DNA from: Vesta saturnalis
Lineage: Eukaryota > Arthropoda > Insecta > Coleoptera > Lampyridae
Assembly (NCBI GenBank): GCA_036346205.1
Contig: JARFJB010002037.1
Span: 1,367,001 to 1,431,000 of the forward strand
Direction: 5' to 3'
Length of the DNA: 64,000 bases
Made by a program: the position numbers and the translations under genes
Shown: positions 23,188 through 33,272 of the stretch, one piece after another
Layout of the letters: each line of letters starts with the position of its first letter
Position numbering within the stretch: the first letter of the stretch is position 1
The notes under the pieces: generated by a model
Database searches by the model: none
What the model was told of the DNA's origin: nothing
Seen by the model: only the letters and a program-made list of their open reading frames with translations

Positions 23188-24017
23188 ATGAAGTATACAT
23201 CTCAGCGTCAGAGGAAAAAAAAAGGTTCAGGATTAATTAATACTTTAATAAATAAATTACCCGTGGAGTTGCATATACCCGGATATCGATATTGTGGGCC
23301 AGGCACCCGTTTACAAAAACGATTAGCTCGTGGCGACAAAGGTATTAACGCATTGGACGAAGCGTGTAAAGAACACGATATTGCATACTCCCAGTCAAAC
23401 GATCTAGGACAACGACACATTGCCGATAAAACTTTACAACAAAAAGCTTGGAATAGATTTCGTTCTACCGACGGTACCTTTGGAGAAAGGGCAGCTGCAT
23501 TAACCATAGCTGGTATAATGAAAGGAAAACGGACAATGGGAATGGGTGGCAAATCAAGGAAAGGACAAAATAAATTGGGAATGGGAAACAAATCACGACG
23601 AAGGAATCATTCTCGCAGAGCAATTTCGTTTAACAAAGCAGTCCTTCTAGCCCGACGTCGTGTTGGTGGTAAACTTCGATCATCTTTAAAATCCACAATA
23701 CAGCAAGCCTTGAGCGCTCTAAAACACAAAAAAATTCTGTCACCCAAGAGCAGAATATTGCCAATACCAAAACGTGGGGGATTCATACCTCTTATTCCCT
23801 CTTTGCAGCATTAGGAGCTTTAGGGTCTCTAGGTGGCGGTGCTGCGGCAGTCGCAAAAGCGGTAACTGACGCAAAAGCTGCGACAAAAACGTTAGACGAA
23901 ACCAAACGACACAACCAAGCAATGGAAGCAGCTGCATTAGGAAAAGGTTTATACATAAAGCCATATAAACGAGGGTTAGGCATATATTTACAACCGTATT
24001 CAAAAAACTCCCACTGA
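23188..24017 (+). pseudogene. Phospholipase A2 / pVI-like virion protein, frameshifted
   Basis: The ATG at 23,188 opens 208 codons. Residues ~31-70 are a parvovirus-VP1/group-like PLA2 core: Ca-binding loop YRYCGPGT and catalytic helix EACKEHDIAYS with the His-Asp dyad. A strongly basic region follows (KSRRRNHSRRA; RRRVGGKLRSSLKS). The frame ends at 23,814, but the next frame from ~23,802 to a TGA at 24,015-24,017 encodes a hydrophobic Gly/Ala segment (LGALGSLGGGAAAVAKAV) and a C-terminus GKGLYIKPYKRGLG, resembling the membrane-active region of adenovirus pVI/pX-like proteins. A single indel near 23,800 separates them. The likely role is endosomal membrane breach and DNA condensation in the particle (inferred from families). 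Confidence 0.8.
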
Positions 24018-24388
24018 AGCTACCACGTCACGCCTTAAGTAATGTTGAGCTATCAAAATTTGTGGAGCAATTACAGATTCCCTATTTTAGAGGGATATAT
24101 ATGCGAGATAACTTACCTACACGAATCCATGCGAATGAATGTGGTATTATGAATCTGGATGATCAAAATAACAAGGGTACACACTGGACAGCTTACATTA
24201 AGCGTAACAGGCATATTACATATTTTGATAGCATAGGACATATTAAACCACCCTTTGAATTACTCCACTATTTTAAAAGTGATGGTAGCAGAAACACAAT
24301 TGAGTATAACTTTACCAAGGTTCAAGATTTTGACACATACAACTGTGGTCATCTAGTCTTACGATTTTTATACGACTACTCGTTCTGA
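24008..24388 (+). CDS. Adenain-type (C5) cysteine protease
   Basis: Maturation protease for capsid precursors. Family-like sequence begins ~24,008 (LPRHALSNVELSKFVEQL), followed by PYFRGIYMRDNLP. The catalytic set is visible: His in GTHWTAY, Asp in YFDSIGH, Gln in KVQDFD, and Cys in YNCGHLVL, with the Gln seven residues before the Cys as in adenain. The frame is open from before 24,008 to the stop at 24,386-24,388. The first in-frame ATG lies inside the conserved region, so the start codon is missing, supplied by a frameshift or splice, or non-ATG. It overlaps the end of the pVI-like reading frame. Confidence 0.85.
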   Translation, partial: LPLKLPRHALSNVELSKFVEQLQIPYFRGIYMRDNLPTRIHANECGIMNLDDQNNKGTHWTAYIKRNRHITYFDSIGHIKPPFELLHYFKSDGSRNTIEYNFTKVQDFDTYNCGHLVLRFLYDYSF

Positions 24389-24391
24389 TTG

Positions 24392-24396
24392 TCAGT
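24392..24396 (+). promoter_or_regulatory. TCAGT initiator before the penton gene
   Basis: TCAGT lies in the 26-bp gap between the protease stop and the penton ATG (24,415), with a TTTTTATAC stretch ~25-28 bp upstream inside the protease gene. This is the same arrangement as at 18,484 and 31,362. Confidence 0.45.
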
Positions 24397-24414
24397 AGTT
24401 GTTACGTGATCGTG

Positions 24415-25101
24415 ATGTCGTACACATTTACCTTCACCGGTAAAAGCAGTATCCTGCAAGCCACATTTAATCCACCGATTTTTCTTGATAATGAGTCGGA
24501 ATATGTAATGGGGTTAACTAGTTTTGAATCGTTCAATACTATACAAAACGTTACTTCAAAGAACAACATGCTCATATTTGGAAGAGATAAAATTACAATA
24601 CCGCCAGGAACATACGAAATCGCAGATGTGAATAAATATATTAATGACTCAGTGAAAGACGATAAGGGGTATATTGATTTACGAGCAAATAATAATACTA
24701 TGAAAGCAACCATGAAAGCAACCCATAACATTAGTTTCAATGTAGTCCATTCGATAGGGCCTATGCTGGGCTTTAATAAAACTGCTGTTTACCAAGCTAA
24801 AAAAGTGTACACCTCTGAGAACCCTATTAACATCATCAAAATTAACTCATTAATTATCGAGTGCAATATAACAAGTGGTAGTTTTAAAAATGGTGAGTCA
24901 TCACACATAATTCATCAATTCTTTCCCAGTGTACCAGCGGGATATAAAATAATCGAATCACCTCAACATGTTATCTACTTACCTATAAATACATCTACCA
25001 TTTCAACAATAACACTTAAAATAGTAGACCAAGACGGAGATCTCGTCAATTTTAACGGAGAAGTCATAACGATAGGACTACATTTAAAGAAAATATGGTG
25101 A
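24415..25101 (+). CDS. Minor capsid (penton-like) protein
   Basis: 228-codon intact gene. The ATG at 24,415 (MSYTFTFTGKSSILQATF) is chosen over an upstream GTG because it follows a TCAGT initiator. The protein looks beta-rich throughout, consistent with a single jelly roll. Recognisable Polinton penton features are the opening 'F.PPI.L' segment (FNPPIFLDNESEYVMGLTSF), PPGTYEIADVNKYI, then NIIKINSLIIECNI and the tail LVNFNGEVITIGLHLKKI. It lies directly after the protease and before the major capsid gene, the usual order. The expected role is to form the five-fold vertices of an icosahedral particle. No frame damage is seen. Confidence 0.85.
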   Translation: MSYTFTFTGKSSILQATFNPPIFLDNESEYVMGLTSFESFNTIQNVTSKNNMLIFGRDKITIPPGTYEIADVNKYINDSVKDDKGYIDLRANNNTMKATMKATHNISFNVVHSIGPMLGFNKTAVYQAKKVYTSENPINIIKINSLIIECNITSGSFKNGESSHIIHQFFPSVPAGYKIIESPQHVIYLPINTSTISTITLKIVDQDGDLVNFNGEVITIGLHLKKIW

Positions 25102-25256
25102 CGCGGTATAATACATGTGCATGTAACCAGTGCAAAACAAACTATAAAAGAGTGAAGTGTGGAAAGGGTACAGTCAGTAAGCGTTCAGCGACCAAAGCGT
25201 TGACAGCGCAGAACAAAGCATTCTTGGAGAGTCTTGGGTTTACAGTACTACAATGA
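25095..25256 (+). CDS. 53-aa Cys-rich small protein between penton and MCP
   Basis: Starts at an ATG overlapping the penton stop (ATGGTGA) and ends with a TGA overlapping the major capsid ATG (CAATGAG). The protein opens MVTRYNTCACNQCKTNYKRV, with Cys-x-Cys-x2-Cys and a fourth Cys (VKCGKGT), then a basic segment (VSKRSATKALTAQNKAF) and a short hydrophobic C-terminus (LESLGFTVLQ). The Cys pattern suggests a zinc knuckle. The double overlap on both sides and preserved frame support a real gene. I recall similar small ORFs at this position in other Polintons, but no named function. Confidence 0.65.
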   Translation: MVTRYNTCACNQCKTNYKRVKCGKGTVSKRSATKALTAQNKAFLESLGFTVLQ

Positions 25257-26450
25257 GTGTATTAAACGTTAATGAAAAAGTTGTTGTTGATAATGCTATA
25301 GTCAATTCCGAACTGCACACCCATCAACCATATACTACGAGATTTGGAAACAATGATGAAATCAGGATACCCATTCAGGAAGACATGTGCACTCTACCAT
25401 CAGAAAGTTATGTTTATGTAGAGGGAAGATTATTGCGACAGGATGGCACTGTCTCCAATACCGCAAGGTTCGTTAATAATGGTATCGCATTTTATTCAGT
25501 GAAATTAGATATGAAATGAATGGAATAGTGGTAGATTCCGTAACTAAGGTGGGGTTAACGTCGACAATGAAAGGATTAGTATCATTGACACCCAATGATC
25601 TTGCCCGCCATCAAAATGCCGGTTGGTTTCCTACATCAAACAGCACACTAACAAATGAGCAAGGGTATTTTAATGTCTGTGTACCTTTGCGAATGCTGCT
25701 TGGCTTTGCTGAAGATTATAATAAAGTGATTTTGAACATTAGACAAGAACTTGTATTAATTCGTAGTAATATTGATACCGATGCAGTAATTTCAACTGTG
25801 GACGAAGCATTAAAAGTTAACATAGATAAGATTTATTGGAAAGTTCCACACATTGTTCCAGCATTAGCGGAGGAATTAGCGTTAACGAAATACATTGATA
25901 AAAATGTGAATACTCCACTAGCATTTAGAAGTTGGGAAACCCACATATATCCCGCTATACCAACAACAGATAAGCATACATGGGCAATCAAAACATCGAC
26001 TAGTATTGAAACACCGAGATACATTATTATAGGGTTTCAAACTGGACGAGAAAATAATGTTATGCACGATGCGAGTAAATTCGATAAATGTGCACTGAAG
26101 AATATTCGGGTATTCCTCAACACCGACCGTTACCCGTATGATAATTTAAATGTTAATTATGATAACAATTGCTTTGCCACGCTGTATGAAATGTTTGCTA
26201 AATTCCAAATGTCATATTATCAAAGAGATGGACAACCATTACTCACACCTATTCAATTTACGACGGCTGCACCACTGATGGTGGTCGACTGCTCAAATCA
26301 AAAGAAGTATTGCACTCGAAAGCAGTAGTTCTTCGTGTAGAGTTTGAAACATCGGCCAACATACCCGCTAATACGACAGCATACTGTGTTATACTCCATG
26401 ATCGTTTAGTTACATACAACGCGTTAACCAAAGCAGTACGACAGTTGTAA
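25253..26450 (+). pseudogene. Double-jelly-roll major capsid protein, two frameshifts
   Basis: Hexon-like capsid subunit. The first frame (25,253-25,519) starts MSVLNVNEKVVVDNAIVNSE and carries the conserved NDEIRIPIQEDMCTLPSESY. A shift near 25,490-25,510 leads to the long second frame (25,516-26,328) with SLTPNDLARHQNAGWFP, ISTVDEALKVNIDKIYWKVPHI, and ETPRYIIIGFQTGRE followed by FDKCALKNIRVFLNTDRYPY, all typical of Polinton capsid proteins. A second shift near 26,300 leads to the C-terminus (FETSANIPANTTAYCVILHD) ending at a TAA at 26,448-26,450. The total of ~398 codons is in the family range. No in-frame nonsense codon lies within the three segments. Confidence 0.85.
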
Positions 26451-26454
26451 TACA

Positions 26455-26898
26455 ATGTCCGTCATAATCGATGTACAAGGGTTCAAAATATCAAAAGCGT
26501 TTATACCAAAAGAACTCGCCATTTATAATGGGAAACAAATTGCCCATTTTGTTTTTAAATCACCGTATCCCTGGCATACGTTGGATGCAGAGAGTCGTCG
26601 TCAAGCTACTTGGTTAATGCAAAACCAGCACTGTATTAAATGGGAAGAAGGGTATACACCACCACACCACTTTCGAAGAATACTCGAGAGATTGATTCAG
26701 CCAACAGATACTGTCTATGTCAAGGGCAGAGAGAAAGCAGATTACATCAGAAAATTTGTGACCCAGCCTGTTATTGAACTTGAGGAAAGTCCACCTCTTC
26801 CTGATATGCAACCCGTTTGTTACTTTCATTGTAAATCATTATGCCACTGTGCTTTGAGTCGGGTATATCATTTATATAATATATATATAATGCAATAA
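26455..26898 (+). CDS. Conserved Polinton-type protein, function unknown
   Basis: Intact 147-codon gene four bases after the capsid stop. It begins MSVIIDVQGFKISKAFIPKELAIYN and continues with VFKSPYPW, RRQATWLMQNQHCIKWEEGY and TDTVYVKGREKADYIRKF. The pattern (IDVQGF, KELAI, HGI.W..G, VYVKG.EK) recalls a recurring uncharacterised protein of animal Polintons and loosely an RNase H-like exonuclease fold (acidic residue on the first strand). The Cys-rich tail (CYFHCKSLCHCALS) may bind metal. It is the last gene of the rightward block, with an AATAAA signal ~20 bp downstream. Confidence 0.6.
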   Translation: MSVIIDVQGFKISKAFIPKELAIYNGKQIAHFVFKSPYPWHTLDAESRRQATWLMQNQHCIKWEEGYTPPHHFRRILERLIQPTDTVYVKGREKADYIRKFVTQPVIELEESPPLPDMQPVCYFHCKSLCHCALSRVYHLYNIYIMQ

Positions 26899-26916
26899 GT
26901 CTTGTACATATTTTTT

Positions 26917-26922
26917 AATAAA
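26917..26922 (+). terminator. Polyadenylation signal AATAAA of the rightward block
   Basis: AATAAA followed by an A-rich run and a T-rich tract, 19 bp after the stop at 26,898, in the convergent gap before the PolB 3' end. Confidence 0.5.
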
Positions 26923-27142
26923 AAAAATAGTAAATAGTCATTTTCGTTTTTTTTTTGTTTTTAGTTATATCACACAGTATTTGTATAGTATATATTCTCT
27001 TACTAACGAATTAATACATAATATTAATATATGTAAAACAACTAAAGGAATAATACAACTTATTATTAATATAAGTTTCATTATGGAGAGAATATAGGAA
27101 AGAAACTAGCAAGTGTCAGTACCCAAACTATTCTTCTTCCGG

Positions 27143-30100
27143 TTAATATAAATTCATTTGCTTAGCAACCTGCAATAGTTCGCTCAACGGATCAGCATTC
27201 TCCAATTCCGGTATTCGCCAATGCCCCCACGCCAATGTAGAACACGTATCACGTAGTCGATATCGTTTGTCATCCTGGGACCTAAAGGCAATTTTGTTTA
27301 ACATTTCGGTATATATATCATGTAAGGTTGATCGAAACACAAGCATTTTACACATTACTGTTTTATCAGACCCCTCCGCGACCGCTTTGTAGTCTACTTC
27401 CGTCAACACTTTCTGAATAATAACTTTCTTAACACCTTTCGGTTTCTTAACAACTTCCTTATCAGCAAGCTTCAGACAGTATGACTTCGATCCAGCACCA
27501 TAAAAATAATGAATCGCTTTCCCTGCATACTCATCTTTCATTCGTCCAACGACGGAAGCAGTCGTAGGAATACCATGCAACTCATTATGATAGTTGGAAG
27601 TATCATATTCGTCTAAATTATTTCGCATGTATGCATACATATCATCAGTTACTATCTCAACAATCAAAGAATCCGTGTCAGTATAGAGCAACGTGACATT
27701 CTTGCCATAATGAGCTCGTAAGATATCATAAAAAAACCGATACATTATAATTTTGGAAAGATCTAAAATACTGAATCCGACATAGACGGGTTTGCCGTAC
27801 GTAACTACCTGTTTCGACAATTCCGCCGCAAACAATTTATCAGTGAATTGAATAAAATTTTTAAATTGCGGTTTTGCAACGTACCGTGCTAGACCTACTC
27901 GACGACCGTTATTTTCCCAATGTGTTAACAGTTTAATAACTCTTCGTTTATCGACATTTTCCATTGTTTTACCAAACACGCCATTATTCATGATTTTATA
28001 GAAATCCTTTTCAAACTTGTTCTGTGCTGTGTTGCGGAGAGCTGTATTAAGGTCTACGTATGGTATTAGCCACGGACTCTGACGAAATCGTAAAACCCTA
28101 TGAATACGAGTAACAATTAAGCCATGCTCTATACATTGTTTTAAATAGCGGTAATGTATAACATAGAAGGTCTTATCACACAGGTTCGGGATTAACTTCT
28201 CCTCCTGGGAATGTGGTGCGCAGATCATTTCAGGACAAAACGGATAATCGTTGTGTTCGTCATGCAGATGGTGGGGATAATGTATATCAACCTCCAGTAC
28301 AAATCCAACATCGGCGTCATCATCAATCTTTACTACGTCAAAGTGTTCTATTTCCTCTTGAGGTAACCACATAAACCCATCGTGAGGCAGGTATTGCTTC
28401 ATACTCCAGCCGTATAAATTCGTGGCATCTAAATATTGTAAAAACACTTTCGGTTGTTTAGGATCATAGTTTGGAACAAACTCGTTATTAGCGATGCTTC
28501 TCCGCTTGATACAAGTACTTACTCCACCTCGAATACCTTGTTTAAAAAGTGATACATATCCATATCCGTCAGTAATTCTAGCTCTACTTTCGTACATTTC
28601 AACATGGCATCCCACGCCAATCCAGGTAAAGTGACATACTGTGCAGGTTCTAACCCATACACACCCATACATAATCTCCTAAAGTTTTCAAACACGTCAG
28701 CCAATAACAACACATCTGATTTTAAATAAATATCAGCATAATCACCTAGTGTATTACACTTAAAGTGATCCCATACCAGTAGAACGCGACAGTATTCGTC
28801 ATCGGAAATATTTGCATCGCGCATTTTATCGTAGAATTTGTCATATGATGGCACCGTGATGTCGTTCAACTTACTAAAGCTGTCTACGTACGCATAAGGG
28901 AAACTACCTTTATTTCTCACTAAGTTGAAGTCGCTATCATTACTAAAATATTTCCGTACCTCCATACATTGATCATCTGATAAATTCTGGGATAGAGTAT
29001 CTAAGGATGCAGCCATGAATCTGCAACTATCGACGAACCGTAAATTAATGTATTTCTTTTCCCTGATACCATGACTGTTTACATATTCATCAACAAAAAT
29101 ATGCTTACCAAACGTTATATATTTTCACTGTTAACCGGAAGTACGGTAATTTCTTCCGTTTCACTCGCTAACTGTTTAATGAACAGGTGAACATCATAAC
29201 CACTGAGATTATGTAGAAAACGGGAAGAAATGTAGGTACCTGATAGTTTAAGTTACACGTCGAATGTGCTGCACCACGATACTTACCAGTAACGTGACAG
29301 TGATCTCGTACTTTCAGATTTGTCGGATCGTCCGTAAAGTGCTTACCGCATATGTAACAACATACACTGCATTCATACGTAACCTGCTGTTCATCCGTTA
29401 ATGGTGTCATTGGGACAATAGCTTTGAAATGTTCATTATATATCCGTTTTACATCACTTTCCAGTCGTCTTATAAATATCTCCCTGCATTGCTCCTCTAT
29501 ACAGCTCTAACTTAGACCACGCATCGTTTACACTACACTTAATGTAATAACTAAACGAGTATGGTTCGTGTTTACACGTTTTTATCGTGAACGGTTTTTC
29601 GGGATCTGGTTCAGCCGTATCTACCGGTACTAAGAGCGCTTCAAAATCTGCATATATTACGAATGGTAGAACCATTTGTTTCTGATAGTTCCGAAAAGCG
29701 AGTATATTTTCCGCGTAGAATTCCCCGGTTATGTCTTTTTTTTGTTTCACGCCCGGTAATTTTGTATATACGAAGTTACAGTCGTGTGACACGTGTCGGG
29801 TTAATTGCTCCTCGGATCTAAAGTAATACAAGCATGTATCACAAAAATACATTGCTCCGTTCCGCCGAGTTATTTGGTTGCTAAGTAAACGAGAAAAATT
29901 TTTTATCCATACATAATGCTGATTATCTGTTTGGTTACTGACTAATAATAATAAATTAACATGGACTACCTGTTTGGCTTTGGTGTAGTATAGAGGCCCC
30001 ACTACCTCCGTGACACGTTGACCATCACGATAGGTATCGTCTAACCCATAAACATTAATGGAAATGTTGTTATTGCTCTCAAACGTTGAAATATTCGTCA

Positions 30101-31315
30101 GCTTAACAGGGAACTGTACACCAGTCCAGTTGAATAACGTCTGGAAATCAGGGTAAGAAGATGTGCGTTGTGGTACTCCTGTTGGTGTCACTAGTGCCGA
30201 TACAACAACCCATGCAAAGCAGCAATTATCATTATTTTTTACATTGACTATGGCGTGTTTATGTGCGATTTCGGCGGGGACAGCCATATAGGATGAACCA
30301 GTGGTGGGAGAAAATTTAAGCAGGTTTACCTCTATATACACGAATTGCACCAGGGACCACCCTAAAACAGTTATTAATAATCGAGTACACCACGACTCAC
30401 ACTTACCAGAATCTTTATGTTGAAATTCCGATTGCTTTACATCCAATATTTCACTTATTTTTTGGAAATACTCTTCTAACACCGTCCCTACACTGAGAAT
30501 ATCATACTTAGTCTGAAACGATTTCAGTTCTGTGCTTTCCCTACTGTTTAAAAAGTATAAACCAAACAGTTCAACATTACATTTTAATGAGTAGTGTTTC
30601 TGCAACTGATTTTGTACTACCTTCAATACGTTCCCTTTAACGTCTGCCATAAAGGTGAACACATCAGTATGCATATTGCATGGAGACAATCGGTACGACA
30701 CAATGCGTTTTTTAAACGCATTTCGGATCACTTCGACCCCAGTATCGACAAGGAAACATACATTTGCTTTATGCCTATTGCTTCTGAGGTGTCCTTGGAA
30801 TGCATACCGAGGTACATCCATTGAACAATCTGTGCAGTGCACACTCTCACCATTGTTTTTTGGTTGTACCGGTTCATCGCGTTGGTCAGCCTTCCGCTTC
30901 CTTGAGTTGCTCAACCCTGATGGTCCGGGTTTCGCATTATCCTTCACATAGTTTACCCCAGATGGTCCTGCTTGCGCAAAGGAATCAGTATCATGTCTAT
31001 GTACTACTTTGTTATCGTCGGAAGTGCTTCCTTGCACCACATTGCTCCCTGTGGTTTGGTTTTGCAACGAAACCTCCTGCATGCCAGATGGTGGAGTAGA
31101 TACTGACATCCAGCATGCTGTTTTTTGATGTCTCAGTAAGGAATCCTTTCTAGAAAATTTTTTGAGACATTCACATTGGAACATTTTTGCTGCAACAAAG
31201 AAAGAATAATAACTATATGCTAAAGTGTAGGTTGATGTGAGTAAGGGTGCTGGATAGGAAGGGTAGCTGGGAGAGATGCAATACGAAACTAACACTTACT
31301 ATTCTTTGAAGACAT
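27143..31315 (-). pseudogene. Protein-primed family B DNA polymerase, frameshifted
   Basis: The N-terminal exon is probably MSSKN (31,315-31,300) with a 110-bp intron, or else the start is the ATG at 31,184 (MFQCECLKKFSRKDSLLRHQ, a C2H2 finger). Next come a long N-terminal domain, exonuclease motif I (VIYADFEALL), a Cys/His module (CYICGKHF ... RDHCHVTGKYRG), exonuclease II (HNLSGYDVHLFI, ~29,200-29,160 in a shifted frame) and exonuclease III (LGDYADIYLKSDVLLLADVF). The polymerase core has motif A (YLDATNLYGWSMKQYLP), motif B (KIMNNGVFGKTMENV), motif C (YTDTDSLIVEI) and a KPKGVKKV thumb motif. Frames change near 29,450, 29,210, 29,110 and 28,535. The catalytic residues themselves are all present. 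Confidence 0.9.
31190..31299 (-). other. Candidate 110-bp intron at the 5' end of PolB
   Basis: On the minus strand the boundaries read AATA|GTAAGTGTT ... TTCTTTCTTTGTTGCAG|CAAAAATG. Splicing would join ATGTCTTCAAAGAATA to the zinc-finger frame in phase. The alternative is simple initiation at 31,184. Confidence 0.5.
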
Positions 31316-31361
31316 GATGTAACACCGCTTGAAAACTTTACTTGGTGGTTCATAAAGACGG

Positions 31362-31396
31362 ACTGACACTGTAGTGGAACCGCCCCGTCTTAAATA
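31362..31396 (-). promoter_or_regulatory. TATA plus TCAGT core promoter of PolB
   Basis: On the minus strand TATTTAA (31,396-31,390) precedes TCAGT (31,366-31,362) with the initiator A 32 bp downstream, followed ~50 bp later by the exon-1 ATG at 31,315. Confidence 0.65.
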
Positions 31397-31627
31397 CAAA
31401 ATTTGAAGTGTTGGGGTGAGTGGGGGAAAATGGAATGAGGGGCAGAAGTGGTGAAGTAGGTCATGGTCACATGCGAGGTTCTTATTTAGAACATCAGGTG
31501 ACCGTAACTATGTCTATTCAACCTTATACATTCCGTATATAACCATATTGGAAACATAAACGTCAAAGTAAACGTAAACGTAAACGTAAACGTATTGTGT
31601 TCAGTGTTCATATGCACACCTACATGC

Positions 31628-31661
<34 letters not shown>

Positions 31662-31934
31662 AAAAAAATTAAAAAAAAATAAAAAATAAAAAACGTAGTG
31701 TTGTGTGCATAAGTACACCTGCACACACGCGCACGCGCGCACACACACACACCGCGCGCGTGATATTAATTAATTCTTCTTCCCGCACCCCACACAAAAA
31801 GAGCGTCCGTAACAATACCCTACTACATTATACTAGTCACAAACTTCAGAGAGATTGAATATATGATCAAAATAGTAGGTATTGGGGCTCCATGCGGGTG
31901 TTGTATTATAGCAGGGGGGGGGGTTCAACATGCA

Positions 31935-32205
31935 TCTCTACAGCTCAAAACCAGCTCCAATACAGCTCAAATACAGCTCAAACCAGCCCAAAACAGCTCA
32001 AAACCAGCTCAAATACAGCTCAAACCAGCTCCAATACAGCTCAAACCAGATTAAATACAGATCAAAAACAGCTCAAACCAGATTAAATACAGATCAAAAA
32101 CAGCTCAAACCAGCTTAAATACAGATCAAACCAGCCCAAAACAGCTCAAAACCAGCTCAAACCAGCTCAAAACCAGCTCAAATACAGTTCAAAACAGATA
32201 CCTGT
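31935..32205. repeat. ~10-bp tandem array (CAGCTCAAAN)
   Basis: About 25 imperfect units of the type CAGCTCAAAC / CAGCTCAAATA / CAGATCAAA, with higher-order pairs AACCAGCTCAAATACAGCTC. Confidence 0.9.
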
Positions 32206-32544
32206 TTTCAAGAAACAATACAATAAATATTACCTATCATATATATACTGCAATTAGTCTACTAAATAGTCTGCTCCAATTAAGTTACTAGTATGTAAAT
32301 AGTTATACATACTACTATATACCTAAATACATAGCAAAGGATGTACATTTGAACTCGAATAAAACCAATTATAAGTTATTTTTTTGTCCACTTCAAATTG
32401 GGATTACAACTAAAAAACTTATCTTAATTTTGTTAAACTTTAAAGTTTAGAAAAAAAAATTTACCTATACAAGATAAAAAGAAGTCGCTTCGTTTAAAAT
32501 GTGATATTTTAACAATGTAAGTATAAAACAAAATTATCGTAATC

Positions 32545-32895
32545 TCCGAGGAGAGGGGGAAACGGGTGCAAAAGATGCGCGCCGTCGGGGGACGATGTTT
32601 GAGTACCGACAAGGCATACTTTGCTCCGACCGTTTCCGAGTTATGAGCTATCTCCGTTAGGGAGGGTCCTAGAAGGGGGGGACCAGGTGCAAACGACGCA
32701 CGCCGTCGAGGGACGATGTTTGAGTACCGCCAAGGCATACTTCGCTCTGGCCATTTTCGAGCTACGAGCTATCTCCGTTAGGGGAGGGTCCTAGAAGGGG
32801 GGAACCGGGTTAAAAGATGCGCCCCGTCGGGGGATGATGTTTGAGTACCGACATGCCATACTTCGCTCCGGTCGTTTTCGAGCTACGATGAGGGT
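32545..32895. repeat. 123-bp tandem repeat, about three copies
   Basis: Each copy contains GACGATGTTTGAGTACCG and GAGCTATCTCCGTTAGGG; the anchor motif recurs at ~32,593, ~32,716 and ~32,838. It is markedly more GC-rich than its surroundings. Confidence 0.85.
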
Positions 32896-33199
32896 GGTTT
32901 CGAAAAAAAATTCAGTTATAATTACAACTACATATATAAAAATTAAAAGTTTATTTGTATAGGACTTCAAATTTAAAATTTATATACAGCACTAGATTTG
33001 AAAAAGATGGTTGTCATTTTTTATCAATAACTAAACAACAGTGATCAAAACGCAATTCTATCTGAATATTAAAGTACAACTCGTCTTATCGCGTTCACAG
33101 AATTTTTTTTTCAATTAAATAAACATGTGCATATATAACAAGATCACATTACAAAAAATACATTAATACAAAATAATAATATATAAAAGATCTTACCAT

Positions 33200-33206
<7 letters not shown>

Positions 33207-33270
<64 letters not shown>
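33207..33270. repeat. (TA)n microsatellite
   Basis: Uninterrupted alternating TA within the right part of the Polinton. Confidence 0.95.

Positions 33271-33272
<2 letters not shown>

Noticed and set aside
31935..32205. CRISPR-like spacing of repeats
   Set aside because: Units are ~10 bp, contiguous and without spacers, in eukaryotic DNA; an ordinary tandem array.
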